Shown here: piece after piece, positions 17,741-28,014 of the stretch
Layout of the letters: every line of letters begins with the position of its first letter
Position numbering within the stretch: position 1 is the first letter of the stretch
Assembly: GCF_004347735.1 (NCBI RefSeq)
Contig: NZ_SLTI01000060.1
Location: 124,001 to 188,000, forward strand
Length of the DNA stretch: 64,000 nt
Source: Sulfuricurvum sp. IAE1
Lineage (GTDB): Bacteria > Campylobacterota > Campylobacteria > Campylobacterales > Sulfurimonadaceae
Reading direction: 5' to 3'
Notes under the pieces: generated by a model
The model's database searches: none
Told to the model about the DNA's origin: nothing
What the model saw: the letters and a program-made list of their open reading frames with translations, nothing else
Made by a program: the position numbers and the translations under genes

Positions 17741-18787
17741 ATGCGTCTTTCCAAAGAACAGGCTCTCGAACTGATCCGTCACGGTGACCTCAAAGAACTG
17801 GGGAAAATGGCTACAGCCCGAAAAAAGGAACTGCATCCCGATGGCGTGACCACGTTCGTTGTCGACCGCAACATCAACTACACCAACGTCTGCTGGGTCG
17901 ACTGCAAATTCTGCGCTTTCTACCGCCACGGAAAAGACGAGGATGCGTACGTGCTGAGTTTCGAGGAGATCGATCAAAAAATCGAAGAACTCCTTGAAAT
18001 CGGCGGCACCCAGATCCTGTTTCAAGGCGGGGTCCATCCGAAACTCAAAATCGAGTGGTACGAAGAACTGGTCGAACACATCCATACCAAATATCCTACG
18101 GTGACGATTCACGGTTTTTCGGCGATAGAGCTCGATTTCATCGCCAAAGTTTCGCATATTTCGATCCAGGAGTGCCTGGCACGCCTCAAAGCCAAGGGGC
18201 TTGCGTCGATTCCCGGTGCGGGCGCGGAGATCCTCAGCGATCGGGTACGCGATATCATCGCCCCCAAAAAAATCGACAGCGAGGTGTGGCTGAGCGTTCA
18301 CCGCGAAGCGCATAAACTCGGGATCAAGTCCACCGCGACGATGATGTACGGTACGGTAGAGACGGATGAAGAGATTGTCGAACACTGGGACATGATCCGC
18401 CGGTTGCAGGATGAGACGGGCGGGTTCCGCGCTTTCATCATGTGGTCGTTCCAGGGGAAAAACACCCAGCTCATGGAAGAACACCCCGAAATCGAGAAGC
18501 AATCGTCCAACCGTTATCTCCGCCTTTTGGCGGTGTCGCGCCTGTTTCTGGACAATTTTCCAAACATTCAGAGTTCGTGGGTGACGCAGGGACCGTATAT
18601 CGGTCAGATGGCGCTGCTGTTCGGGGCAAACGATCTGGGATCGACGATGATGGAAGAAAATGTCGTACGCAGCGCGGGTGCAGGATTCCGGATGGCCAAG
18701 GACGAAATGGTCCGTCTGATCCGGGACATCGGGGAAACGCCGGCAATCCGTAATACGGCGTACGAAATACTCGAAACATTCGAATGA
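17741..18787 (+). CDS. mqnC: dehypoxanthine futalosine cyclase MqnC
   Basis: Radical-SAM enzyme of the futalosine route to menaquinone; cyclises dehypoxanthine futalosine. The 348-residue protein has the cluster motif CWVDCKFC (Cys51, Cys55, Cys58) and the family segments YTNVCWVDCKFCAFYR, IPGAGAEILSDRVR and MMYGTVETDEEIVEHW. Presence of this gene indicates menaquinone made through Mqn enzymes instead of the Men pathway, as in Campylobacter and Helicobacter. It follows nusB by five bases and overlaps the M16 gene by four. Confidence 0.95.
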   Translation: MRLSKEQALELIRHGDLKELGKMATARKKELHPDGVTTFVVDRNINYTNVCWVDCKFCAFYRHGKDEDAYVLSFEEIDQKIEELLEIGGTQILFQGGVHPKLKIEWYEELVEHIHTKYPTVTIHGFSAIELDFIAKVSHISIQECLARLKAKGLASIPGAGAEILSDRVRDIIAPKKIDSEVWLSVHREAHKLGIKSTATMMYGTVETDEEIVEHWDMIRRLQDETGGFRAFIMWSFQGKNTQLMEEHPEIEKQSSNRYLRLLAVSRLFLDNFPNIQSSWVTQGPYIGQMALLFGANDLGSTMMEENVVRSAGAGFRMAKDEMVRLIRDIGETPAIRNTAYEILETFE

Positions 18788-20070
18788 ATAGATTATTCAT
18801 CGCGACTTTATTTTTTGGACAGATACTGATGGCAAGCACACTGGATTTTATAGAGGTCAAGGGGGTGAAAATCCCGTTCATCTACGAAGAGGATAAACGT
18901 CTGCCGATCGTATCGATGCAACTCGTTTTCACCCATAGCGGGAGCGTCGATGAAGGAAAAAAAGCGGGGTTGGCCCGCCTCGGCGCCAAGATGCTCAACG
19001 AAGGAAGCCTCAAACGCGGTTCGGTCGGGTTCGCCGATGCCCTGGATGCACGTGCCATCGGACTGAGTGCGACTGCGGGAAACGAAACATTCGTGATCGA
19101 GCTCGGAAGCCTCAAAGAGGAACTTGATACGGGGCTTTCCCTCCTCTCCGAACAGCTTGCCGAACCCAATTTCACCCCCAAAACGCTTGAAAAAGTCAAA
19201 ACCATCACTCTGAGCGAGATAGCCCGCAAAGAAGCCGATTTCGACAATGTCGCATCGACGGAGCTCAAAGCGGTATTGTTTGAAGGGACGCCGATGGCGA
19301 CTCCGAATATCGGAACCAAAGAGAGCATCGCGACCATTACCCTCGAAGACGTCAAAGGATTTATATCCGATCATCTGGTCCTCTCTAACGCGCTGGTCGT
19401 ATTCGGCGGAAATGTCGGGCCCGAAGAAGCCAAGGCCAAAGCGGTGAAACTGCTGGGAGGACTGGAAAAGGGGAAAGCGGGGAAAGAACGTTACTACCCG
19501 CTCCGCAAAGAACCCAAAGAGTCGGTAATCAAGCGCCCCCAGACCGAACAGGCGTATATCTATTTCGGTTCTCCTTTCGCGATGCGTGAAGGGGATGAAG
19601 AGTTTTACAAGGCGCGGGTCGCGATGTTTATCCTCGGAAGCAGCGGATTCGGAAGTCGCCTGATGGAAGAGGTTCGTGTCAAACGGGGATTGGCGTATTC
19701 GGCTTATTCGCGCCTCTCGGTCGCTAAAACGCATACCTATTTCAGCGGCTATCTGCAGACGAAGATCGAATCGCAGTCCGAAGCGATCCGAACGGTCGAA
19801 GCGGTGATCGACGCTTTCGTCCGCGAGGGGGTAACCCAGAACGAACTCGATCAGGCGCGTAAATTTCTTTTGGGCTCCGAGCCGCTCCGGGTTGAGACCC
19901 TTTCGCAGCGGCTGGGCCGGACGTTTAGCGAATATTACGCGGGCAAGCCGCTCGGATCGAGTTTGCAGGAACTTGAACGGATCCGTTCGCTGAGCCTCGA
20001 AGAGCTCAACGATTTCATCAAGCGCCATAGCGAGATCAAAAATCTAAGTTATGCGATTGTCACCCAATAG
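18784..20070 (+). CDS. M16 peptidase-like protein lacking the zinc motif (YmxG-like)
   Basis: A 428-residue protein with two M16 domains and a cleavable signal peptide (cleavage about residue 17, LMAS), so periplasmic. In active M16 enzymes the N-terminal domain has HxxEH; here the aligned segment reads AGLARLGAKMLNEG, so the three ligands are replaced by Arg65, Ala68 and Lys69. The C-terminal R/Y substrate-site segment is kept (KRGLAYSAYSRLSV). This fits the non-catalytic subunit of an M16B heterodimer, or a pseudoprotease. It follows mqnC with a four-base overlap, an arrangement I recall from H. pylori (HP0656-HP0657 ymxG). Its last 20 bases overlap recG. Confidence 0.85.
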   Translation: MNRLFIATLFFGQILMASTLDFIEVKGVKIPFIYEEDKRLPIVSMQLVFTHSGSVDEGKKAGLARLGAKMLNEGSLKRGSVGFADALDARAIGLSATAGNETFVIELGSLKEELDTGLSLLSEQLAEPNFTPKTLEKVKTITLSEIARKEADFDNVASTELKAVLFEGTPMATPNIGTKESIATITLEDVKGFISDHLVLSNALVVFGGNVGPEEAKAKAVKLLGGLEKGKAGKERYYPLRKEPKESVIKRPQTEQAYIYFGSPFAMREGDEEFYKARVAMFILGSSGFGSRLMEEVRVKRGLAYSAYSRLSVAKTHTYFSGYLQTKIESQSEAIRTVEAVIDAFVREGVTQNELDQARKFLLGSEPLRVETLSQRLGRTFSEYYAGKPLGSSLQELERIRSLSLEELNDFIKRHSEIKNLSYAIVTQ

Positions 20071-21844
20071 CGAGGACGCCGACAAATTCCGTCGGCTCGG
20101 TGTTCTCAACATCACCGAGTTGGCATTGCTCATCCCCTCGTCCTTCGAAGACCGGCGGCTCAGTTCCGAACTCACCCACAACGCTCCCTGTGTCATCGAC
20201 GCAACCGTCGAGCGTGTCACCCGTACTCCCAAAACATTGCGTATCGTTTTTTTCGCCCACAACCTTGATGAGGTGATCGAAGGGATCATTTTCAATCCCA
20301 AACCTTACATGATGCATGCTTTTGTGCAGGGGAGCAGAGGATTTTACGGCGGGAAGGCGTCGTGGGACACGGGGAAATGGGAACTGATCCATCCTCTCAA
20401 GCTTTCCCAGATCGGATCAATCGTCCCGGTATACAAGACACCGCTGCGTGCCGACGTAATGCGCCGCCTAGCGGCGCGTTACGTCAGTGTCGAAAACCTC
20501 TTAGAGGAGGGTCTTCCGCCCGAAGTTGCGAAGATTCTTTACCGTCTCCATTTCCCCGCGGTTCCCCTTGCGCTTACGGAAAAAGAGCTGCGTGCGTTGA
20601 AATTTGCCGAACTCTACAATTATCTCCGGCGGCTGCGCAAAAAACGGCGCTACCACCCGACGAGCTACCGCGGTGCGGGAGATGCCAAACGCTGGATGAA
20701 GACACTTCCGTTTGAACTCACCGACGATCAGAAAGGGGCAATCGAGCATATCCGCCGTGATCTTGCAGGCGAGAATGCGGCGCGGCGGATGATCGTCGGC
20801 GATGTCGGCTCGGGGAAAACGATGGTGATCCTCGCTTCGGCGGTGCTGATGCGCCCCTACCGTTCAATCCTGATGGCTCCCACGACGATTCTCGCCGCAC
20901 AACTTTACGAGGAGGCGTGCAAATTCCTTCCCGATTTCAAGATCGCACTGGTGACCAACAAGACCAAAAAAACATCGCTGGACGGGTATGATTTTATCAT
21001 CGGAACGCATGCGCTTTTGTACCGAGACCTTCCCGAAGCGGGGCTTGTGATGGTAGACGAACAGCACCGTTTCGGCACCGCGCAGCGTCATGCCCTCTCC
21101 CGCATCACGGACAACGATTCGCCTCCCCATTACCTTCAGTTTTCGGCCACCCCCATTCCCAGGACGCAGGCGATGATCGATTCGGCCCACATCGATGTGA
21201 GCCTGATACGTCAGACACCGTTTGCCAAAAACATACAGACCCGTTTAATCGGCAAAAGCGGTTTTCCGGCATTGCTGGAGCATATCCGCTCCGAGATTTC
21301 GCAGGACCGTCAGATTTTGATCATTTATCCCCTGGTCGAGCAAAGCGAGGCGATCAATTACCAGAGCATCGAGGAAGCGCGGGGATATTGGGAAAAAAAC
21401 TTCGAGAACGTTTACGTTACCCACGGTCGGGACAAAGAAAAAGAGGCGGTATTGCTCCAATTTCGCGAACACGGCTCCATTTTGCTGGCAACCACTGTCG
21501 TGGAAGTGGGAATCTCGCTACCCCGGCTCTCCACCGTCGTTATCGTGGGGGCGGAGAGGCTTGGGCTTTCGACGCTTCATCAGCTTCGGGGGCGCGTGAG
21601 CCGTACAGGACTGGCGGGGTATTGCTATCTTTACACCAACACATCGGGGAAAAACGAACGGCTTGAGGCGTTTTCGGGTTGTCTCAACGGATTCGAGATC
21701 GCGGCGTTCGATCTACGCTACCGACAAAGCGGCGACTTGCTGGAGGGGAACGTGCAAAGCGGCAGGGCGTTTCGGTGGGTGGACATGGGAAGCGATGAGG
21801 AGACGGTCAAAGAGGTCGTGGATTATCTGAAACAAAAAGATTAA
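20051..21844 (+). CDS. recG: ATP-dependent DNA helicase RecG
   Basis: Branch-migrating helicase that reverses stalled forks and processes Holliday junctions. The 597-residue protein has a shortened N-terminal wedge region (family 680-700 residues elsewhere, about 600 in this phylum), Walker A GDVGSGKT at 250-257, the DEQH box in MVDEQHRFG, motif III in LQFSATPIPRT and the C-terminal helicase motifs TTVVEVGISLP and HQLRGRVSR. The start ATG lies in the end of the M16 gene; coupling is likely. Confidence 0.95.
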   Translation: MRLSPNSEDADKFRRLGVLNITELALLIPSSFEDRRLSSELTHNAPCVIDATVERVTRTPKTLRIVFFAHNLDEVIEGIIFNPKPYMMHAFVQGSRGFYGGKASWDTGKWELIHPLKLSQIGSIVPVYKTPLRADVMRRLAARYVSVENLLEEGLPPEVAKILYRLHFPAVPLALTEKELRALKFAELYNYLRRLRKKRRYHPTSYRGAGDAKRWMKTLPFELTDDQKGAIEHIRRDLAGENAARRMIVGDVGSGKTMVILASAVLMRPYRSILMAPTTILAAQLYEEACKFLPDFKIALVTNKTKKTSLDGYDFIIGTHALLYRDLPEAGLVMVDEQHRFGTAQRHALSRITDNDSPPHYLQFSATPIPRTQAMIDSAHIDVSLIRQTPFAKNIQTRLIGKSGFPALLEHIRSEISQDRQILIIYPLVEQSEAINYQSIEEARGYWEKNFENVYVTHGRDKEKEAVLLQFREHGSILLATTVVEVGISLPRLSTVVIVGAERLGLSTLHQLRGRVSRTGLAGYCYLYTNTSGKNERLEAFSGCLNGFEIAAFDLRYRQSGDLLEGNVQSGRAFRWVDMGSDEETVKEVVDYLKQKD

Positions 21845-21854
21845 ACTAAAGATC

Positions 21855-21872
21855 CGCACGCAGAGGCGTGCG
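21855..21872. terminator. hairpin between convergent recG and hpf
   Basis: CGCACGC and GCGTGCG make a perfect 7-bp stem with an AGAG loop in the 42-base gap. It probably acts in both directions although neither strand has a strong T-run. Confidence 0.45.
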
Positions 21873-21886
21873 AACGGGTATGGGGA

Positions 21887-22423
21887 TCAATACAGGCCGT
21901 AACGCCCGTCGTTGCGCTTGAAGAGGACCCTCATTTTTCCTTCATTGTCGTAAAAGACTTCAAACTGTTTGCCGCTTTCTTTAAGTTTTTCCAATACTTC
22001 GGCCACTTCCTGGGGCTTGTAGAGCTCAAGTTCCATCGGAACGATTTCATCTTCCATCGCTTCTCCCAGCGCGTGCAGGTCGACGTTGCCCGATGCGGCG
22101 GTCTTGGCCTCATTCATCCCTTCGTTGCGGTGGTCGCTCAGGCGGTCGTGCAGACGGCGGAGCGCTTTTTGGGCCCGGTCGATCGCGATATCGATGGCAG
22201 CGTAAAGGTCGTTGTCGCGTTGAGTGATGACGATGGTGTTTTTGCCGGCGACGTTGATCGTAAATTCGATCATTACCCCTTTTTTCCGTTCGTTCATGCT
22301 GGCGACGGCATTGACGCTGATGAGATCGAGATGGTATTTGCCGAGGGTATCAATCGAGTGCATAAGGTGCTCTTTGATGGAGTCGCTGAGGTCGATATGG
22401 CGTCCGACGAGTGAAATGTTCAT
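21887..22423 (-). CDS. hpf: ribosome hibernation promoting factor, long form
   Basis: Binds the 30S subunit and, in the long form, dimerises ribosomes into inactive 100S particles. The 178-residue protein has the N-terminal HPF/RaiA domain (NISLVGRHIDLSDSIKEHL, AIDIAIDRAQKALRRLHDRL) and a C-terminal dimerisation domain (ELYKPQEVAEVLEKLKESGK, FYDNEGKMRVLFKRNDGRYG). The ATG at 22423 is preceded by AAGGTGG; a GTG three codons upstream lies inside that ribosome site. It is monocistronic. Confidence 0.92.
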   Translation of the reverse strand: MNISLVGRHIDLSDSIKEHLMHSIDTLGKYHLDLISVNAVASMNERKKGVMIEFTINVAGKNTIVITQRDNDLYAAIDIAIDRAQKALRRLHDRLSDHRNEGMNEAKTAASGNVDLHALGEAMEDEIVPMELELYKPQEVAEVLEKLKESGKQFEVFYDNEGKMRVLFKRNDGRYGLY

Positions 22424-22454
22424 GATGTCCACCTTGTGTATGGGTTGAAATTTG

Positions 22455-22460
22455 ATTATA
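22455..22460 (-). promoter_or_regulatory. -10 box for hpf
   Basis: TATAAT on the minus strand with a predicted start near 22448 and a 25-base leader containing AAGGTGG before the hpf ATG. Confidence 0.55.
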
Positions 22461-22574
22461 ACACTAAAAAGTAATCGCTACAAATAAAAAGGGGATCGGT
22501 CGACGCGATAACATAAAAAGAATAAATATTAACAGATATTAATCAATATTTAAACTAGCAGTGATTAGAATGAA

Positions 22575-22603
22575 TATAATGTGTTTTCTCTCTTCAGAGA
22601 GAA
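22575..22603 (+). promoter_or_regulatory. -10 box and start-site palindrome of the surface-protein operon
   Basis: TATAAT at 22575-22580 predicts a start near 22587. A perfect palindrome (TTCTCTCTTCAGAGAGAA, 22586-22603) begins at that point and would form a hairpin at the 5' end of the mRNA or serve as an operator. The sequence upstream (22500-22574) is AT-rich. A leader of about 70 bases follows to ATG 22656. Confidence 0.5.
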
Positions 22604-22655
22604 CGGAAATAGGCCGATAATACCGGATTGCACAAAAAGAGCTGGGAACAAGACG

Positions 22656-25600
22656 ATGAAAGTAAACGACACGATCCGTTCGATGATCCGATTGGTTGTG
22701 ATAATGTTGATGAGCGGATGGACGATGCTTCAGGCCGCGATCGTATTGGAAAGCGACAATTTTAACAACAATGTCGAAGGATGGGCCGGCGGGACGCGCG
22801 TCAGCGACATGTACAAGATCGAAAACGGCACTTTCGCATCGAAACTGTACAATTTCAACGGGACCGATTATGCCCTGAAAAACGTCATCATCAGCTTCGA
22901 CGTATCGATCGCGAACGGGTGGGAGACCACCGATGCATTGCGGGTGACCGCCAACGGGGCAACGACGACGTTTACCCAAACCGACGGAGTCTACCACTAC
23001 ACCGTCAATGCGGTCCTTGATACGGGGGGCGATCTGAACCTCCGGATCCACACCGATTCGAGCTACAGCAGCGAAGACGCCTGGATTGACAATATTGTCA
23101 TAACCTTCATCACCGCCGATGCGGCAAACGATACGTTTACCATGGTCAAAAATACGACCTACAGCGGGAATCTTCTCTCCAACGACGTGGGACCCTCGCT
23201 CAGCGTTATTTCCAACACCTCTCCCGCACACGGGAGCGTGAGCGTCGCTTCGAACGGGAGTTTCACCTATACGCCCACGACCGAGTACATGGGAACCGAT
23301 ACCTTTACCTACACGGTCAGGGATGCCAACGGGTATGAGGATACGGCGACGGTCACCGTGACGGTGACCGACGTGATTACCGCCGGATACCGTGATTTCA
23401 CCCTGCGAAAACAGCTCTACACGAAAGGGGACATGAAGACGATCGGTAATACCGTGCTCGTTCCCCCTACGACGCAGACCTCTTCTATCTGCTCGACGTA
23501 TACCAACGGTTCGTACATTACCAATGCCACCGATGCCAACAATTATTATTACCTGTGCGGGTACCATGCCGATACGACGACGGGGGGGCTTAGCAATTCG
23601 ACGACCTCCGAGCTCAAACTCCCCGCAGGTGCGGAAGTGATCTGGGCCGGGTTGTACTGGCAGGCGATTGTCGCCAATGCGGCGTTCAGCACGAACATGA
23701 CGATCAAGCTTCGCCAGGAAGAGGGGGCCAATACCTACGTCGACGTCACCCCGGACCGTCTGGATTACGGTGTTAATGAAGGCTATACCGGGTTTACGAG
23801 CTATTCGGCGTTTGCCGACGTTACCGAACATTTCGGTGCGGGAAAATGGAACGAGGGGAACTATACCGTCGCCAATATCCCGGTGTACGAAGGAAAAATC
23901 GATACCCTGGGATCGTACGGGGCATGGACGCTGGTGGTGGTCTATTCGAATCTCTCCGACGAGAACGAAAAATTCCGCAGTTTCAGTGTTTTCGACGGAT
24001 GGAAGGTGGTCAGTCAGGATGTGCCGAACGTGAACATTGACGTCACCGGCTTCTACACCCCCGACAAAAACGATATCGCTGCCGAAGTGTCGGTTTTCGC
24101 GGCCGAAGGGGACAAGCACATCAGCGGGGACGTATTGCGAACGACCAATTACAATACCGGAGGTACCGTTACGCTTGCGACGGTGGCTAACAATACCTTT
24201 AATTCCAGTATCACGGGCGGGGATGATCGCGTCCCCGAACTGATCAACAATAACGGTATTGATATCCAGACGTTCGATATCGGTGATAATCTCAAGCCCA
24301 AGCAAGCGACCATGCGTTTTACGTTTACGTCGACCCAGGACAAATACTGGCCGTCGATGATCGCGTTTGCGACCGAGCTGTACGTTCCGCAGTTTTGTTA
24401 CGACTACGGGTACGAACAAAACGGCCTTCCCTTCACCGAAGAGAATAACGGGACGGCAATGCCGTATGTGAGCGGTTACCTTCCCAATACCGAAGACATC
24501 AACGTCAGCCTCTATATCCGCAACCAGGAAGCTTCCGACGTGATGGCCAACAACGTGCAGCTGAACATTACCCAGATCGACGATACGCAGGCAGTCTATA
24601 AACGCAATTCGGTGGCCGTCACCTATCCGGGCGAGTATTCGCCCACTTACAAAAGCGACGGGGGATGGCCGCTGAGCGTGAGCGACACCTACATCAAAAA
24701 CATCCCCCTCGGGAATATGGGAGGAGAACAGCATGCGTACGCCTATTACATGCTCACCCCCAAAAACATCGGCGACATACGGATACCGATCGTCGGGACG
24801 TTTACCTACGATCTGGCGATTCCGCTTCCCGATGGTACGACGCTCAGCCTTCCGTACTCCTCGACCATCGGTGGTGAACGCCTTCCGATGTGTACCGCGG
24901 ACAATTTCAGCTACACTCCCGAATGGGGGATTTTCAGCGTCGTCGATGCGGGGCTGTACGATTCTTCCACGTCGACGCGCTATTACGATCTCACTACACA
25001 GGTGACGAAACGTCCGGGTAACCTGCGGGTGGCATCGTTCGACCCTGAAGCCCTCGACACGCCTCAGCCGGTGAGTACCATCGTCGCGGTCGAACTGATC
25101 GATGCGAGTCAGTTCCACGACGTCGATGCGGCATGCCGCGAACCTTCCAGCTCGATCAGTCCGCGGGTATGGGTCGCGTTTGAAAACAACGTCTCGCAGA
25201 TCAATTTTAATGCGGGGACGATTCAGGCGGCGATCGCGAATGGGATGGTATCCGATACCATTACAGGAGAACCTTCACCCATCACTCAGGCGGAGGAGTT
25301 TTACAAAAAGGCGACGCCCAATGCGGCGTTTCGGGTAACCTACAACACCCTCAACGATGCCGACGGTTCGCTGATTACGATCGTTCCGACGAACAACGGG
25401 ATACGGATCGACAACTTCTCAGATATTCACAAAATCTACCCCCACTGTCGACAGTTCGTCAAAATGCCCAACAACCAGATGACGGATCAGACTTCGGTCG
25501 CCTGTGCCAACAACGGAAACAGCAGTACCTACAAAGACGTTGCGATCTGCATGGAGTGCTTGTACGGCGCACGGACCGAAGTGCTCTGTTCGCGGGACAA

Positions 25601-27329
25601 TTTCGCGATCCGTCCGGAAAGCTACACGGTGACCCTCAAAGACCTCAATCAGACCAATCGAGGCGTGACGCAGGTGTTCGCCCCCGGCTATACCGGGGTG
25701 ACGAACCCGCAGAGCGGACGGATCAAAGTAGCCAGCGGATACGATTACCGCTACGACATCAATGCCACGAATCATCTGGACAACGCCGCATCGCCGGGGT
25801 ACACCCGCTATTTCGGAACGGGGGGAAGCGATTACAACATTACCCTCGTATGGGATCCCGCAACACCGAAAACAGGGTGCAACGATACCGCGCACAAACC
25901 GCAGAGCTTTAATCTCCTTGACGGAACGGTATCGGCGGAGGGGAATCTTTCTCAGATCGGGGAGTATCGTCTTAACATCATCGATAAAACCTGGACAGCG
26001 GTCGATTGGGACAGCGAGAAGCAGACCCATCAGACGGGTCCCCACTTCTTAAACGCCATCGAATGCGCGCAGGATAGTACCTACGTACCGGCCCAGGCGA
26101 CGACGGTGAGCCTGAGCGGCGGGACATTGAACAACCTGGTGGGGTGTCAGATCAACAGCACCCACGACAACGTAGAAAACGGCCTAAAATACCGAGATTA
26201 CCAGCTGACGTTCCTCCCTTACAAATTCGATCTGAACGTTTCGTTCGGGGTCGGTACACGTCCGGATAATGTCGCCGCGAGCAATTTTATTTACACGTCC
26301 GATATGAGCCGAACCGATTCGATGGACATGTCGGTCCGTGCGACCGGAAAAATCAAAGCATCGGGATACAACAATGTCGTCAACACAAACTTCGTCACCG
26401 GGTGTTACGCAAACGATCTGAATCTGTCGATGCGGGCCAACAACAACCTCACGGTAGCGGGAAGTGCCTACCAGGTCCGTTTCCAGGATTTTAACGCGAC
26501 GGGGGCACTGATTTATGACAGCAACGCCACCGATATCGATACGACCGCACTGGATATGCGGCTGCTGCGGATTGATGATGGCAATTTCACCAAAGATACC
26601 CGGGGTTCGCTTTCCACTATAACCCGCCTCAACTACGAGCGCAACGTCACGCGCCCGACCGACCCGAAAGTTGCTGATTTCACGGCGTTGAATGTCCGCT
26701 GTTCTACGGTGGCCGAGTGTTTGATGCAGGCAGACTTGAGCTCTTCACACGAAGCAGACGGCACGCGAGCGATGGATTTTAACGTGACCCATGCCTACGG
26801 ACGTCTCATCCCGCGCGATATCCGCGTTTTCGGCGATGTCGCGTTCAGTCCCTCCGCATGGTACGAAGTGTATAATGCGCCGAGACTGGCGGGAACTCCC
26901 CTGGCACCAAGCCGGAACACTCCGCTGTGGTACGTCAATCATTTGCATACCGATACCAATTACGGGGACGGCAACGTAACCCGTTTGCAGAGTGCGGCGG
27001 GGTCATCGGGGGCAAACATCGGTCAGGCCGCGGTGAACGGAACCGAAACCTACGCTTTCCCGGCCGTAGGGGCGGCCAATATCCCCTACAGCCGCAAAGC
27101 CCATATCGAAACGGCACCGTGGCTTTGGTACGGGGTCAATGCACTTGATTATGCCGATCCCTCGGCGGCCAATCTCGATTGTGCGACCCATCCGTGTTTC
27201 AACATCAATGTCGTTCCCGCCGTCGGTCGTTCGGGCAGTGCTTCGGATGGGGCGTTGCGGGGAGATAAAACCAACAAACAGACGACGGGGGGAGGGGTAA
27301 CGTACGACTATACCCCTTCCACCCGTTGA
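22656..27329 (+). CDS. large secreted multidomain surface protein (MshQ/PilY1-like position)
   Basis: A 1557-residue exported protein. It has a signal peptide (hydrophobic core [14 protein letters not shown], cleavage near residue 32), a beta-rich domain at about 35-150 resembling LamG/carbohydrate-binding folds, a cadherin-like tandem-95/VCBS-type repeat at about 155-245 ([36 protein letters not shown]) and a long beta-rich region with scattered cysteines. A later segment ([19 protein letters not shown]) resembles the DUF6701 region of MSHA protein MshQ. No LPXTG-, autotransporter- or type-9-like end is seen. Three pilin-like genes follow in the same operon. The frame continues upstream to 22581, but the signal peptide starts at 22656. 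Function is inferred as surface adhesin or pilus-associated. Confidence 0.7.
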   Translation: MKVNDTIRSMIRLVVIMLMSGWTMLQAAIVLESDNFNNNVEGWAGGTRVSDMYKIENGTFASKLYNFNGTDYALKNVIISFDVSIANGWETTDALRVTANGATTTFTQTDGVYHYTVNAVLDTGGDLNLRIHTDSSYSSEDAWIDNIVITFITADAANDTFTMVKNTTYSGNLLSNDVGPSLSVISNTSPAHGSVSVASNGSFTYTPTTEYMGTDTFTYTVRDANGYEDTATVTVTVTDVITAGYRDFTLRKQLYTKGDMKTIGNTVLVPPTTQTSSICSTYTNGSYITNATDANNYYYLCGYHADTTTGGLSNSTTSELKLPAGAEVIWAGLYWQAIVANAAFSTNMTIKLRQEEGANTYVDVTPDRLDYGVNEGYTGFTSYSAFADVTEHFGAGKWNEGNYTVANIPVYEGKIDTLGSYGAWTLVVVYSNLSDENEKFRSFSVFDGWKVVSQDVPNVNIDVTGFYTPDKNDIAAEVSVFAAEGDKHISGDVLRTTNYNTGGTVTLATVANNTFNSSITGGDDRVPELINNNGIDIQTFDIGDNLKPKQATMRFTFTSTQDKYWPSMIAFATELYVPQFCYDYGYEQNGLPFTEENNGTAMPYVSGYLPNTEDINVSLYIRNQEASDVMANNVQLNITQIDDTQAVYKRNSVAVTYPGEYSPTYKSDGGWPLSVSDTYIKNIPLGNMGGEQHAYAYYMLTPKNIGDIRIPIVGTFTYDLAIPLPDGTTLSLPYSSTIGGERLPMCTADNFSYTPEWGIFSVVDAGLYDSSTSTRYYDLTTQVTKRPGNLRVASFDPEALDTPQPVSTIVAVELIDASQFHDVDAACREPSSSISPRVWVAFENNVSQINFNAGTIQAAIANGMVSDTITGEPSPITQAEEFYKKATPNAAFRVTYNTLNDADGSLITIVPTNNGIRIDNFSDIHKIYPHCRQFVKMPNNQMTDQTSVACANNGNSSTYKDVAICMECLYGARTEVLCSRDNFAIRPESYTVTLKDLNQTNRGVTQVFAPGYTGVTNPQSGRIKVASGYDYRYDINATNHLDNAASPGYTRYFGTGGSDYNITLVWDPATPKTGCNDTAHKPQSFNLLDGTVSAEGNLSQIGEYRLNIIDKTWTAVDWDSEKQTHQTGPHFLNAIECAQDSTYVPAQATTVSLSGGTLNNLVGCQINSTHDNVENGLKYRDYQLTFLPYKFDLNVSFGVGTRPDNVAASNFIYTSDMSRTDSMDMSVRATGKIKASGYNNVVNTNFVTGCYANDLNLSMRANNNLTVAGSAYQVRFQDFNATGALIYDSNATDIDTTALDMRLLRIDDGNFTKDTRGSLSTITRLNYERNVTRPTDPKVADFTALNVRCSTVAECLMQADLSSSHEADGTRAMDFNVTHAYGRLIPRDIRVFGDVAFSPSAWYEVYNAPRLAGTPLAPSRNTPLWYVNHLHTDTNYGDGNVTRLQSAAGSSGANIGQAAVNGTETYAFPAVGAANIPYSRKAHIETAPWLWYGVNALDYADPSAANLDCATHPCFNINVVPAVGRSGSASDGALRGDKTNKQTTGGGVTYDYTPSTR

Positions 27330-27342
27330 TAAAGGAGTTCCC

Positions 27343-28014
27343 ATGCGCCCTGCGGTAGCCATGATCGAACTCATCTTCGCAATCGTCGTGATCGCCATCA
27401 GCGTCCTCTCCATTCCTTCGATGATGGCGGTGGCGAACAACGCGTCGATGGGAATGATGGTCGATGAAGATATTCTCAAACGTTTAAGCGGCGAAATCGT
27501 CAAAGTCTCCCAGGCCCGTTGGGATCAAAACTCCCTTCCCCCCGATTTTCGGCCGTTGCAGATTGCGGGAGATTTGCCGTGTAATCGCCCCGATCCGCTC
27601 GGGGGAAGCGCCGTATTTCGCGCCAACCCCGATTCAAGTATGGCCTGTGCGGCGGGAGGGCCTGCGATGGCGGCGGCGCCGGCGGCGGGGAACCTGAACC
27701 TGAGCCAGGGGATCGAACAGCTGCACGCCAGGGGGTATAACCTGCAGATTCAGCAAACGGGAGGAGCGGCGGTCTATACTGTTCCGGTCTCTTATGCGGT
27801 CAGTTACGTCGATGCGACAATGTCGGCGATCGATGCCGCCGGAGCCGCTTCGGCGACCTGGCGGCTCGGCTCGTCCGCCTCAATGAGTCCTGCGGCATCG
27901 GGAACGCAGACCCATCTCAAACGGGTTGTCGCCCGGGTTCAGAATGCCGCTAACCCCGACGTCGACATGACCCTGACGTTTTTCAAATCCAACGTAGGTA
28001 AATTCGCCGAATGA
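27343..28014 (+). CDS. type IV pilin-like protein, PilV/MshD-like
   Basis: A 223-residue prepilin-like protein. The leader is very short (MRPAVA) and cleavage is expected before the Met of MIELIFAIVVIAISVLSI, which carries the invariant Glu at mature position 3 (+5 in the usual FTxxE count is shifted because two residues are missing). The rest is a beta-rich globular head with Gly/Ala-rich stretches and an N-proximal conserved coiled segment. AAAGGAG precedes the ATG by six bases. By order it is the first of three minor pilins. Confidence 0.7.
   Translation: MRPAVAMIELIFAIVVIAISVLSIPSMMAVANNASMGMMVDEDILKRLSGEIVKVSQARWDQNSLPPDFRPLQIAGDLPCNRPDPLGGSAVFRANPDSSMACAAGGPAMAAAPAAGNLNLSQGIEQLHARGYNLQIQQTGGAAVYTVPVSYAVSYVDATMSAIDAAGAASATWRLGSSASMSPAASGTQTHLKRVVARVQNAANPDVDMTLTFFKSNVGKFAE

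Noticed and set aside
22539-25118. Long open frame (859 codons) on the minus strand opposite the surface protein
   Set aside because: It is antisense to a well-supported gene, its product is rich in Arg, Gly and His with no recognisable domain, and long open antisense frames occur often in this codon-biased genome (also opposite nusA, lon and the kinase).
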